Notes: generated by a model not told the origin, from the letters alone. A stretch of DNA of 64,000 nt from Celeribacter sp. PS-C1 (GCF_019429625.1 NZ_JAHXRW010000003.1:350482-414481); one strand, 5' to 3'; positions 17,822 to 26,800 are shown, counted from the stretch's first letter. Made by a program: numbers and translations.

Positions 17822-18571
17822 TCAGTCAACCCAGAACCCCTGCCCCGCAAATGCCTCCCGCGCGGGCGCGCCGTCAAGATAGCCCATAAACTGTGCTGCG
17901 GCGTCCGTGTCATGGCCCGCGATCATGGCAATAGGATAAACGATGGGCGGATGGCTCTCCGCAGGGAATTTCGCAACCACGCTCACACGCGGTTCTGCAG
18001 CAGCATCCGTAGCGTAGACGATCCCGTAGGGTGCTTCGCCCAAGGCGACGAGCGCCAAAGCGGCGCGGACATTGTCAGCCTGTGCGACCTGCGGCGCGAG
18101 TGTGTCCCAGAGGCCGAGGTGCTCCAGAGAGGCTTTGCCATAGATGCCCGCAGGCACCGCATCGACCAGCGCCATGGCGAGGCGGTCGTCTCCCAAGGCC
18201 TCGGGCAGCGTCTCAATCTCCATCGCGGCGGCGTCGCCCGTCGCGATCAGCACGATCGCATTGGTCACCAGATCGCGACGTGTGCCCTCGGCCAAAAGAC
18301 CGTCCTTTTCGAGCACATCCATCCAGCCGGGATTGGCGGAGATGAAAATATCGGCGGGAGCACCCTGTTGAATTTGCCGCGCGAGCGCCGAGGAACCTGC
18401 ATAGGAAATCGCCAGATCATGGCCGGTCTCTGCCTCGAAAGCGGTTTCGATCTCGCCCAAAGCATTCGTCATGCTGGCAGCGGCGAAGACGGTAATCTGA
18501 TCGGCAGATAGGGCAGCAGGCGCGACAAACAGCGCCGCAGCAAAGGCCGCGGACAGGGAACGGATGAGCAT
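17822..18571 (-). CDS. modA: molybdate ABC transporter substrate-binding protein ModA
   Basis: This is a periplasmic molybdate-binding protein of 249 aa with a signal peptide (about 1-22). It shows the ModA landmarks AASMTNALGEIETAFE near the start, YAGSSALARQIQQGAPADIFISA, and the LGEAPYGIVYATDA segment. In most genomes modA is followed by modB and modC, but here the next gene on the strand is an unrelated secreted protein, so ModA is solitary. Two operator-like palindromes separate it from the modE-like gene upstream. Confidence 0.9.
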   Translation of the reverse strand: MLIRSLSAAFAAALFVAPAALSADQITVFAAASMTNALGEIETAFEAETGHDLAISYAGSSALARQIQQGAPADIFISANPGWMDVLEKDGLLAEGTRRDLVTNAIVLIATGDAAAMEIETLPEALGDDRLAMALVDAVPAGIYGKASLEHLGLWDTLAPQVAQADNVRAALALVALGEAPYGIVYATDAAAEPRVSVVAKFPAESHPPIVYPIAMIAGHDTDAAAQFMGYLDGAPAREAFAGQGFWVD

Positions 18572-18590
18572 GTGATCTCCAAATGTCTTT

Positions 18591-18615
18591 CGATATGTTT
18601 TTCAAAACATATTGC
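18591..18615. promoter_or_regulatory. ModE-type operator 1 (Mo-box-like palindrome)
   Basis: Half-sites CGATATGTTTT and AAAACATATTGC face each other in a 25-bp element with nine-base perfect arms (ATATGTTTT/AAAACATAT) around TC. It lies about 20-45 bases upstream of the modA start. The form (T-A-rich inverted repeat flanked by CG/GC) resembles ModE binding sites. Confidence 0.6.
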
Positions 18616-18636
18616 AAAGCAACAGGTCGGACGCAA

Positions 18637-18661
18637 GCAATATTCCTCAATGAACATATCG
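18637..18661. promoter_or_regulatory. ModE-type operator 2 (Mo-box-like palindrome)
   Basis: This second 25-bp element is bounded by GCAATAT and CATATCG, and 18 of 25 positions match the reverse complement of operator 1. The centres are 46 bases apart, between four and four and a half helical turns. It lies between the 3' end of the modE-like gene (18682) and modA. Confidence 0.55.
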
Positions 18662-18681
18662 AAAGCCTGCGGTTCAAAAAC

Positions 18682-19071
18682 CTACGGTGCCAAAAGCGCC
18701 TCAATCGCGGCGATGTCGTCTTGGCCGGCTTGCAAAATGATCTCTTCAAGACGACGATAATGTGCCAGCACGCGTTCGCCCATCTCCGTCAAGGACGCCC
18801 CGCCGCCCTGCGCGCCCCCGCGGCTGGAGTGCACCAATGGCGCACGAAACGCCGCGTTCATCTCCTCAACGAGAGACCAGGCGCGTTTGTAGCTCATCGA
18901 CATGCCGCGCCCTGCAGCAGCGATGGAGCCAGTGTCGCGAATACCCTCCAACAAATCGGCCTTGCCCGGCCCGAGCTTCAAAACATCACCAAAATGCAGT
19001 CGAAGCCGCAGGCGGATCGGTGAGGGAGTTGCGGGCAGCGCATCTGAGGGAGGGCGTTGTGCGTTGGACAT
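18682..19071 (-). CDS. short ModE-like transcriptional regulator (DNA-binding domain only)
   Basis: The 129-aa protein matches the N-terminal LysR-like winged helix of ModE (LLEGIRDTGSIAAAGRGMSMSYKRAWSLVEEMN, then GGGASLTEMGERVLAHYRRLEE). Full ModE has about 260 aa with two molybdate-binding Mop domains, and these are absent here. It therefore cannot sense molybdate in the usual way. It probably controls modA through the two palindromes downstream. The start at MSNAQRP is the most likely one. Upstream in-frame starts add a region without family resemblance. Confidence 0.8.
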   Translation of the reverse strand: MSNAQRPPSDALPATPSPIRLRLRLHFGDVLKLGPGKADLLEGIRDTGSIAAAGRGMSMSYKRAWSLVEEMNAAFRAPLVHSSRGGAQGGGASLTEMGERVLAHYRRLEEIILQAGQDDIAAIEALLAP

Positions 19072-19220
19072 GGGCGCACTCTGCCCCGCCGCCCGATCCT
19101 GCGCAAGACAGAGGTCAAAACAGTGCGGAATGGCCTCCTGAAAATAGGTCAGTCCTTTTAACATTATTTCGCGCACACCCCGCCCCGCGACATTTTATTC
19201 ACGAAACGTCGGTTTTGCAG

Positions 19221-19247
19221 TTGACGCCTGCTGCGGCTGCACATAAT
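19221..19247 (+). promoter_or_regulatory. promoter of the ilv operon
   Basis: TTGACG (19221-19226) and CATAAT (19242-19247), 15 bases apart, form a good sigma-70-type promoter. It lies about 30 bases upstream of the leader peptide start and 175 bases upstream of the ilv large-subunit gene. Confidence 0.6.
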
Positions 19248-19277
19248 GTCCCCGCACGCAATGAAGGACCCCAAGCC

Positions 19278-19328
19278 ATGTCAGGCATCATTCTTGTAGT
19301 CGTAGGGAAAACGCGCATGGGCCGGTGA
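19278..19328 (+). CDS. ilvL: ilv operon leader peptide, 16 aa
   Basis: The short frame encodes MSGIILVVVGKTRMGR, with the run Ile-Ile-Leu-Val-Val-Val at codons 4-9. These are the three branched-chain amino acids whose synthesis the operon serves. AAGGA lies nine bases upstream of the ATG. The stop codon precedes an inverted repeat and a terminator just ahead of the acetolactate synthase gene. This is the arrangement of classical ribosome-mediated attenuation. Stalling at these codons when charged tRNA is scarce should favour readthrough. Confidence 0.85.
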   Translation: MSGIILVVVGKTRMGR

Positions 19329-19384
19329 CGGTTAACCAGAATGGAACCCATGCGCCCCCGATTGAAACCGGGGGCTTTTTTATT
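19313..19384 (+). terminator. ilv attenuator (competing hairpin and terminator)
   Basis: The arms GCGCATGGG (19313-19321) and CCCATGCGC (19347-19355) form a 9-bp hairpin that starts inside the leader peptide gene. The terminator stem GCCCCCG/CGGGGGC (19354-19375) follows, with TTTTTTATT after it. The two structures overlap at 19354-19355, so they compete for those bases. Ribosome position on the leader can choose between them. Confidence 0.75.
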
Positions 19385-19421
19385 GCCAAAAACGTAAGTG
19401 ACGCGTGAGACGGAGAGAAAC

Positions 19422-21170
19422 ATGACACGTCAGATGACCGGAGCAAAAATGGTGGTTCAAGCCCTGAAGGATCAGGGTGTGGACACGGTATTTGGCTACC
19501 CGGGGGGCGCTGTCCTTCCGGTCTACGACGAAATTTTCCAGCAGAACGACATCAAACACGTTCTGGTGCGCCATGAGCAGGCCGCGATCCACGCCGCCGA
19601 AGGCTACGCCCGCTCGACCGGCAAACCCGGCGTGGCTCTCGTGACCTCTGGCCCCGGCGCGACCAATGCTGTGACCGGTCTGACGGACGCGCTGTTGGAC
19701 TCGATCCCGCTGGTGGTGTTCTCCGGTCAGGTGCCGACCTTCATGATCGGCACGGACGGGTTCCAGGAAGCCGACACCATCGGCATCACCCGCCCCTGCA
19801 CGAAGCACAACTGGCTGGTGCAAGACACCGACAAGCTGTCCGAGACGATCCATCAGGCATTTCACGTCGCCACCACCGGCCGCCCCGGCCCGGTGCTGAT
19901 CGACCTGCCGAAAGACGTGCAATTCGCCGATGGCGAATACACGCCCCCCGCGAAGGCCAAGGTGAGCCATTACAAGCCGCGTGTGAAAGCCTCGATTGAA
20001 GAGATCAACAACCTCGTGTCTCTCATCGAAAAGGCCGAGCGCCCCGTGTTCTACACCGGCGGTGGCGTGATCAACTCCGGCCCCGGCGCGTCTCAGCTGC
20101 TGCGCGAGCTGGTGGATGCCACTGGCTTCCCGATCACCTCGACGTTGATGGGTCTGGGCGCCTACCCGGCCTCTGGCAAAGCCTGGCTCGGCATGCTCGG
20201 CATGCATGGTCTCTATGAGGCCAATATGGCGATGCACGGTTGTGACCTGATGATCAACATCGGTGCGCGGTTCGACGACCGGATCACCGGCCGGATTCAG
20301 GATTTCTCGCCGAACTCCACCAAAGTGCATGTCGACATCGACCCCTCGTCGATCAACAAGATCATCCGCGTTGACCTGCCGGTCATAGGTGACGTTGGCC
20401 ATGTTTTGGAAGACGTGCTCAAGGTCTGGAAATCGCGTGGTCGCAAGACTGCCGATACTTCCGCGTGGTGGAAACAGATCGAAGAATGGCGCGAGGTTCG
20501 CTGCCTGACTTACAAACCGTCCGAGACGGTGATCAAACCGCAATATGCGCTGGAGCGTCTTGAGGCGTTGACCAAGGGTATGGACCGTTATGTCACCACC
20601 GAAGTGGGCCAGCACCAAATGTGGGCGGCACAGTTCCTGAACTTTGAGGACCCGAACCGCTGGATGACCTCCGGGGGCCTCGGCACCATGGGCTACGGCT
20701 TCCCCGCCTCCATCGGTGTGCAACTGGCGCACCCGGACAGCCTCGTGATCAACGTCGCGGGCGAGGCCTCGTGGCTGATGAACATGCAGGAAATGGGCAC
20801 GGCGATGCAGTACCGCACGCCGGTGAAACAGTTCATCCTGAACAACGAACGCCTCGGCATGGTGCGCCAGTGGCAGCAACTCCTGCACGGCGAGCGCTAT
20901 TCGTCGTCGTGGTCGGAAAGCCTGCCCGACTTTGTGAAATTGGCCGAAGCTTTTGGCGCAAAGGGCATTCAGGTGTCCGATCCGAAGGACCTGGACGATG
21001 CGATCATGGAGATGATCAACTACGACGGTCCGGTGATCTTTGACTGCCTCGTCGAGAAGCATGAAAACTGCTTCCCGATGATCCCGTCGGGCAAGGCGCA
21101 CAACGAAATGCTGTTGGGCGATGCTTCGACCGAAGGCGCGATCAAATCCGACGGCGCGGTTCTGGTCTGA
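19422..21170 (+). CDS. ilvI: acetolactate synthase, large (catalytic) subunit
   Basis: This thiamine-diphosphate- and FAD-dependent enzyme (582 aa) joins two pyruvates, or pyruvate and 2-oxobutyrate, in the first common step of valine, leucine and isoleucine synthesis. The N-terminal ThDP domain has GYPGGAVLPVYDEI and the catalytic Glu in RHEQAAIHAAEGYAR. The middle domain has FYTGGGVINSG. The C-terminal domain has the ThDP motif around VAGEASWLMNMQEMGTA, where the usual G-D-G-S is G-E-A-S, a change common in this family. GGAG six bases before the ATG sets the start. It is coupled to ilvH downstream. Confidence 0.95.
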   Translation: MTRQMTGAKMVVQALKDQGVDTVFGYPGGAVLPVYDEIFQQNDIKHVLVRHEQAAIHAAEGYARSTGKPGVALVTSGPGATNAVTGLTDALLDSIPLVVFSGQVPTFMIGTDGFQEADTIGITRPCTKHNWLVQDTDKLSETIHQAFHVATTGRPGPVLIDLPKDVQFADGEYTPPAKAKVSHYKPRVKASIEEINNLVSLIEKAERPVFYTGGGVINSGPGASQLLRELVDATGFPITSTLMGLGAYPASGKAWLGMLGMHGLYEANMAMHGCDLMINIGARFDDRITGRIQDFSPNSTKVHVDIDPSSINKIIRVDLPVIGDVGHVLEDVLKVWKSRGRKTADTSAWWKQIEEWREVRCLTYKPSETVIKPQYALERLEALTKGMDRYVTTEVGQHQMWAAQFLNFEDPNRWMTSGGLGTMGYGFPASIGVQLAHPDSLVINVAGEASWLMNMQEMGTAMQYRTPVKQFILNNERLGMVRQWQQLLHGERYSSSWSESLPDFVKLAEAFGAKGIQVSDPKDLDDAIMEMINYDGPVIFDCLVEKHENCFPMIPSGKAHNEMLLGDASTEGAIKSDGAVLV

Positions 21171-21241
21171 TGAAACACTTCGGCAAACTCATCCGCCGGG
21201 CTCTGGTCGCGCTGGTCGCGACCTGGGGTCTGGCCGGCTGA
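21170..21241 (+). CDS. possible 23-aa membrane-like small protein between ilvI and ilvH
   Basis: An ATG overlapping the ilvI stop codon (TGATG) opens a frame encoding MKHFGKLIRRALVALVATWGLAG, ending 57 bases before ilvH. It has a basic N-terminus and a hydrophobic C-terminal half, like a tiny membrane peptide. The overlap would couple its translation to ilvI. Whether it is made, or only serves translation coupling, cannot be told from sequence. Confidence 0.35.
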   Translation: MKHFGKLIRRALVALVATWGLAG

Positions 21242-21298
21242 GACCGGGATCTACAAAGATATTCGCCACGCGCCCCGCGTGGATTAAGGGAGAAAAGC

Positions 21299-21865
21299 AT
21301 GTCCGCCCTACGTATCCAACAAGGCTCCACGAGCCATTCCGCCTATGACCTTCGCGACTACCACGCCGAAGTGATCGAGAAACACACGCTGGCCGTTCTG
21401 GTCGACAACGAAGCGGGCGTTTTGGCCCGTGTCATCGGTCTTTTTTCCGGCCGCGGCTACAACATCGAAAGCCTGACCGTCGCCGAGGTAAACCACGACA
21501 CCCATCTGTCGCGCATCACCGTGGTGACCACCGGCACCCGTGACGTGATTGAACAGATCAAGGCCCAAGTCGGTCGCATCGTGCCCGTGCACGAGGTCCA
21601 CGACCTGACTGTTGAAGGTCCCTCAATCGAGCGCGAACTGGCGCTGTTCAAGGTCGAAGGCACCGGCAACAACCGCATCGAAGCACTGCGTCTGGCCGAG
21701 ATTTTCCGCGCCAATGTGGTGGACAGCACACTTGAGAGCTTTGTCTTTGAAATGACGGGCACCTCTGAGAAAATCGACGCCTTCGCCGATCTGATGCGCC
21801 CGCTGGGTCTGGTGGAAACCGCCCGCACGGGCGTCGCCGCTCTGGCGCGTGGCAGCCACGCCTGA
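21299..21865 (+). CDS. ilvH: acetolactate synthase, small (regulatory) subunit
   Basis: The 188-aa regulatory subunit confers full activity and valine feedback inhibition on the large subunit. An ACT domain (about residues 28-105) carries TLAVLVDNEAGVLARVIGLFSGRGYNIESLTV. The C-terminal ALS_ss_C domain follows with SLESFVFEMTGTSEKIDAF (STLESFVFEMTG). AGGGAG precedes the ATG. It lies 128 bases after ilvI in the attenuated operon. Confidence 0.95.
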   Translation: MSALRIQQGSTSHSAYDLRDYHAEVIEKHTLAVLVDNEAGVLARVIGLFSGRGYNIESLTVAEVNHDTHLSRITVVTTGTRDVIEQIKAQVGRIVPVHEVHDLTVEGPSIERELALFKVEGTGNNRIEALRLAEIFRANVVDSTLESFVFEMTGTSEKIDAFADLMRPLGLVETARTGVAALARGSHA

Positions 21866-21886
21866 GACGCAACAAAACGAGACAGA

Positions 21887-21910
21887 GAAAGGGCCCGGTC
21901 GGGCCCTTTC
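21887..21910. terminator. terminator hairpin after ilvH
   Basis: A 10-bp perfect stem (GAAAGGGCCC/GGGCCCTTTC) with a GGTC loop separates ilvH from the convergent regulator gene. The T-tract is poor on the plus strand, so it may be a weak or partly rho-assisted terminator. Confidence 0.6.
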
Positions 21911-21912
21911 GC

Positions 21913-22707
21913 TTATCTGAGCGGCGCGAATTTGTCGAAAAATCCCCGCACCAAAGGCGCGTAAATCTTGCGCTCGTGAATGCCGAGCCGGTGGCGGGAT
22001 CCGACAAGGACAGAGAGTTTCGGCTCCAGACGCTCCATGAGGATCGGAGACGGCGCGATGACATCTTGGGTCGAGACCGAGCTGCCGAAGTAGTATTTCG
22101 GATTACCGATGTAATTGGCCTCAAAGCCGCCCAAGACCATCAATGGCACATGATCCATCGTCGCCATAAAGGCAAATCCGACCAGTTGACGAAACACCAC
22201 CCCGTGAAATACCCGGGCAGGTGCGGCCCGCGGCAGACCGATCCGGGCGCCCGACGCATAGGGCATATAGCCTCGAATACGCAGGTTGGCACTGTCGTCG
22301 TAATAGAACTGCAGAAGTGTCGTGCTGATCTGGTCGGGCACAAAATAGGACACGCGATGATGCAGGTAATAGCCCGCAGGAAAGGCATCCGGCGCGACTT
22401 TGAGCGCATCGACATCGAACAGAAAAGAGGACAGCACCCGTGCAGCATCTTCTTTGCTGGCGCGTTCTGTGAGGCAGTCCAGCGGCTCCAACAAGATCCG
22501 CGCATCGACGTCGAAATACTGGCAAATCTTGGAAAGCACATCAGGGCGCGGAAACGCCTCGCCGTTCAGGTAGCGGTTGAACTGGGTCCGGTTGATGTCG
22601 AGATCGCGACAAAGCTGAGAGATCGAGCTCGCTCGCTTCGAGAGCTGCCTCAAATTCTCTCCAAATATATGGCGCAATTGCGCGGGAGATAATTCCCCTT
22701 GCCGCAC
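21913..22707 (-). CDS. Xre-family transcriptional regulator
   Basis: The 264-aa protein has an N-terminal Cro/C1-type helix-turn-helix (residues about 12-65: NLRQLSKRASSISQLCRDLDINRTQFNRYLNGEAFPRPDVLSKICQYFDVD pattern). The C-terminal domain of about 190 aa has no family I recognise and looks like a sensor or ligand domain. Target and signal are unknown. It is transcribed toward ilvH, so its control probably lies in the repeat-containing region upstream (22708-23059). Confidence 0.8.
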   Translation of the reverse strand: MRQGELSPAQLRHIFGENLRQLSKRASSISQLCRDLDINRTQFNRYLNGEAFPRPDVLSKICQYFDVDARILLEPLDCLTERASKEDAARVLSSFLFDVDALKVAPDAFPAGYYLHHRVSYFVPDQISTTLLQFYYDDSANLRIRGYMPYASGARIGLPRAAPARVFHGVVFRQLVGFAFMATMDHVPLMVLGGFEANYIGNPKYYFGSSVSTQDVIAPSPILMERLEPKLSVLVGSRHRLGIHERKIYAPLVRGFFDKFAPLR

Positions 22708-23059
22708 GCGTCCCCCCTTCTATGTACCGGAGTGCCTCATGCGTTTTAAGACATCGCAATTTTCTGCGGCATCCAAGTCAGTACTCAAGCCAATTGACGC
22801 CAACCTCCAGGCTGACGCCAAAGGTCTAAGAGAGGCACAGGAACAATGTTCCCGGTATGAATGGTCCAATTATGCGACTTTAACGCCGCGTTTGATACAG
22901 TTTTGTTTCAATCCGCTAAAATTCAAAGCGATTGACGCGAATTAGCGTCAGCGCGCGTTCGTTTGTGACACATAACTCAGAATATTTTGCGATATCTGCT
23001 CGTGCTACAAATGAATGCTCACATGACGTGATCAATAACGAGTGTTGAAGAGTATTCAC
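22708..23059. promoter_or_regulatory. intergenic region with repeated TGACGC motifs
   Basis: This 350-base AT-rich divergent region holds two direct copies of TGACGCCAA (22795-22803 and 22813-22821, 18 bases apart). Further on is an inverted pair TGACGC-N6-GCGTCA (22933-22950). The copies may be binding sites for the Xre regulator or parts of promoters (TTGACG is a usual -35 box). No gene is seen. Confidence 0.4.
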
Positions 23060-23326
23060 ATGGATGGAATTGTTCTCTGGTCCAACCCGGACACGCAGAA
23101 GGCGGTGATCTGGTGCAGTGACCACGCCGATTTGGTTTATGCGTCCGGCGCAGGCGCCATGCTTGGCTCTTTTCAGATGCCGGAACCGGGAACCATGGTC
23201 TCGTTCAAAACTCGAATGGAAAACGGTGTGCGCATTTGCTCCCATTTGACCCCGCTTCAACGACACGTGGCCCCCGAACTGGCTCAAGCGCTGCGCGACT
23301 TTGCTGCGAGTATGATCGCGGCCTAA
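23060..23326 (+). CDS. small hypothetical protein, 88 aa
   Basis: The protein begins MDGIVLWSNPDTQKAVIWCSDHADLVYA, a beta-rich pattern recalling cold-shock OB folds (G-x-V-x-W at the start), although the RNA-binding RNP motifs are not convincing. It is cytosolic, with no membrane segment. TGAAGAG lies about eight bases upstream of the chosen ATG. Function unknown. I consider it real from codon pattern and ribosome site. Confidence 0.6.
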   Translation: MDGIVLWSNPDTQKAVIWCSDHADLVYASGAGAMLGSFQMPEPGTMVSFKTRMENGVRICSHLTPLQRHVAPELAQALRDFAASMIAA

Positions 23327-23375
23327 TTCGCCCTTTTTAGAACTCGGGCACGCGCCCGCTCTTGGCGCAGGCCAT

Positions 23376-23403
23376 AAAAAAAGGGGGACCGAACTGGCCC
23401 CCC
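23376..23403 (-). terminator. rho-independent terminator on the minus strand
   Basis: On the minus strand, GGGGGGCC and GGTCCCCC form a stem with a five-base loop, followed by TTTTTTT. It ends a leftward transcript, either the nrdJ operon (whose last stop is about 205 bases upstream) or an independent RNA arising in 23404-23609. Confidence 0.8.
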
Positions 23404-23609
23404 TGAGGTTCGCTGATCAGGCTCATCATTGATACCGCCCGGTAAGTTTTTTTGCCTGCGGCCTGATCCGCGTCAGGGGCGAACGCATCCACCCCGGAAA
23501 AGGAATTCTTCTCAGAACCCCTCACTCTGGATGCCCTGATCAACCAATGTAGTCGATCAAAGCATCCCCACCCCGGATCGCCCATGTGAGGCGGACGATC
23601 CGTATTCCT

Positions 23610-23870
23610 TCAATGCAACACCTGCCCCGCAGAGCTGTTGACCGAAAACGTCGCGCGACACCCGCGCTCGCCCTCGGTGCGGTAGGTTTGCACCGAATAG
23701 GTCACCGACAGTGACGGCACCCCCAAAACAGAAACCGCATGACTGCCGTCATAGGCGTCAGCCAGCGCGCCCACCACGTTGCGGTCGAACTCCGCCTCCA
23801 AAGTGTTGCCCTTCATCGTCACGCGATCTGCCGCGCACAATTGACCGGCGATGTCGAAAACCAGTTCCAT
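23610..23870 (-). CDS. conserved hypothetical protein downstream of nrdJ
   Basis: The 86-aa protein (MELVFDIAGQLCAADRVTMKGNTLEAEF) looks like a small beta-sheet protein. It starts 12 bases after the nrdJ stop with GAGGAG seven bases upstream. The alternative ATG two codons earlier would leave almost no spacing. The close linkage makes it part of the nrdJ operon. I know no function for it. The 280-base stretch after it (23327-23609) holds the leftward terminator but no gene I accept. Confidence 0.6.
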   Translation of the reverse strand: MELVFDIAGQLCAADRVTMKGNTLEAEFDRNVVGALADAYDGSHAVSVLGVPSLSVTYSVQTYRTEGERGCRATFSVNSSAGQVLH

Positions 23871-23881
23871 TCCCATGCTCC

Positions 23882-26800
23882 TCAGCTACAGCCGGACGTG
23901 CCGCCGCAGGTGTTGCATTTCATGCAGGTGCCGTTGCGCACCAGCGTATAGTTGCCGCATTCGCCACAAGGATCGCCCTCGTAGCCCTGCATCTTTGCCT
24001 TGTCCCGCGCGGTCATAGACACGGTGCCGGTGGAGAGCGCCGTTTCCGAGATTGCTTTGGTCTCAGGCACCAACGTCTGAAGCGCGACTTGCGGATCGAT
24101 GGAACCATCCAGAGCCACAGCACCCGACTGCATTCCGCCTTGCAGAACAACGAGTTCCTGCGGCAGGCGCTTGCGCAGATAGCCGGTCGAGGAAATCTGT
24201 TTCAGCACCTCGATGGATTTGGCAGACGCACTTTCCGACGGGGTCTTGACGTTCGACACTCCCTCAGCCGCGTCACGGTCGAGATCATCGAAAGCCGCGC
24301 CCTGCGGTTTCACATGCGCCAGATCGGTGCGGTCGAGGTACGACACGGCCAACTCGCGGAAGATATAATCGAGGATCGAGGTGGCGTTCTTGATGCTGTC
24401 ATTGCCCTGCACCATGCCCGCCGGTTCGAATTTGGTGAAGGTGAAGGCATCGACGAATTCTTCGAGCGGCACACCATATTGCAGACCGACAGAGACCGCG
24501 ATGGCGAAGTTGTTCATCATCGCCCGGAAACCCGCGCCCTCTTTGTGCATGTCGATGAAGATTTCGCCCAGAGAGCCGTCTTCGTACTCGCCAGTGCGCA
24601 GGTAGACTTTATGTCCGCCAACGATGGATTTCTGAGTGTAGCCTTTGCGACGATCCGGCATCTTTTCGCGGCCGCGGGCGACCTCTTTGATGATAACCTT
24701 TTCGACGATCTTCTCGGCCAGCACGGCGGCTTTTTCCTGCGCGGTGCCGGAAGACAGAATTTCCTCAGCCTCTTCGTCGTCCTCGATCAAAGCGGTGGCC
24801 AACGGCTGCGACAGTTTCGATCCATCACGGTAGAGCGCGTTGGCTTTGGTGCCCAAGGACCAAGACAGCTCGTAAGCGGCCTGACAATCCTCGATGGTGG
24901 CGTCATTCGGCATGTTGATCGTCTTGGAGATCGCACCGGAGATGAAGGACTGCGCCGCCGCCATCATCGTGATATGGCTCTCAACCGACAGATAACGCTT
25001 GCCTTTTTTGCCGCAGGCATTGGCGCAATCGAAGACGTTGTAGTGCTCTTCCTTGAGGAAGGGCGCGCCTTCGAGGGTCATCGTGCCACAGACATGATCG
25101 TTGGCCGCCGCGATGTCTTTGGCGGTAAAGCCAAGGCTGCGCAGCAGGTCAAAAGACGGATCAGCGAGCTTCGCCGCCGGGATGCCGAGCGTCCCGGTGC
25201 AGAACTCTTCGCCCAGCGTCCATTGGTTGAACACAAAGCGGATGTCGAAGGCGGACGGCAGAGCGGCCTCAATCTTGTCGATCTGCGCCTGACCGAAGCC
25301 GTGGCCGATCAACGCGGTGTGGTTGATCCCCGGCGCGTTGCCGATGGTGCCATGACCCACGGCGTAGGACACGATTTCCTCAATCTCAGACGAAGAATAG
25401 CCCAACTTTTCAAGGGCTGCGGGCACGGAGCGGTTGATGATTTTGAAATAGCCACCGCCTGCGAGTTTCTTGAATTTCACCAGCGCAAAGTCCGGCTCGA
25501 TCCCCGTGGTGTCGCAATCCATCACCAGACCGATGGTGCCGGTGGGCGCGATCACGGAAACCTGCGCGTTGCGGTAGCCGTTTTTCTCGCCAAGGGACAA
25601 AGCCTCATCCCAAGCGGATTTCGCCAGCTCCACGAGATGCGCGTCAGGGCAGTTGGCGTGATCCAAAGCGACCGGTTTGACCTCAAGGCCTTCGTAGCCC
25701 GTGGTCTTGCCATAGGCGGCGGTGCGATGGTTGCGGATGACGCGGAGCATGTGCTCGCGGTTCTTCTCGAACTTGGCAAACGCGCCCAATTCGCCCGCAA
25801 TCTCGGCGGAGGTCGCATAGGACACACCGGTCATGATCGCAGTCAGAGCGCCAGCCAAAGCGCGGCCCTCGTCGCTGTCATAGCCAAAGCCCATGTTCAT
25901 CAAGAGGCCGCCGATGTTGGCATAGCCGAGACCCAGCGTGCGGAAATCATAGGAGCGCTGCGCGATCTCTTGCGACGGGAATTGCGCCATCATCACGGAA
26001 ATTTCCAGCGTCAGCGTCCAGATGCGCGTCGCATGCATGTAGCTTTCCGCATCGAACACGCCGTCATGCAAAAAGGTCAGCAGGTTCATCGAGGCGAGGT
26101 TACAGGCCGTGTCGTCGAGGAACATATATTCCGAGCACGGGTTGGAGCCGCGAATCTCGCCGTCTTCCGGGCAGGTGTGCCAAGCGTTGATCGTATCGTG
26201 GAACTGGATGCCCGGATCGGCACAGGCCCAAGCGGCGTGGCCGACTTGCTCCCAGAGATCGCGGGCCTTGACCACTTTCGACACTTTGCCGTCGGTGCGG
26301 CGCAGCAGCTCCCATTCGGCATCGTCTTTCACGGCTTTGAGGAAAGCGTCCGTCACGCGCACGGAGTTGTTGGAGTTCTGACCGGAGACGGAGGCATAGG
26401 CCTCGCTATCCCAATCCGTGTCGTAGGTCGGGAATTCGATCGAGGAATAGCCCTGTTTCGCGTAATCCAGCACGCGTTTGACATAGGTTTCCGGGATCGC
26501 GACCTGTTTCGCGGATTTCACAGCCGCCTTCAGCGCTGGGTTCTTGGCCGGATCGAAAGCATCGACTTCCGCGCCATCCCAAGTGCCAATCGCATCGAAA
26601 ATCGCGTTCAACTGACGTTCGTGCATCTTGGAGCCCGCGACGATGGACGCCACTTTCTGCTCTTCGATGACTTTCCAGTTGATGAAATCCTCAATATCCG
26701 GGTGATCCATGTCGCAGATCACCATCTTGGCCGCGCGGCGCGTCGTGCCGCCGGATTTGATCGCACCCGCTGCCCGGTCGCCGATTTTCAGGAAGCCCAT

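Noticed and set aside
23337..23585. 82-codon minus-strand frame after nrdJ
   Set aside because: It reads straight through a strong leftward terminator, and its sequence has no recognisable features.
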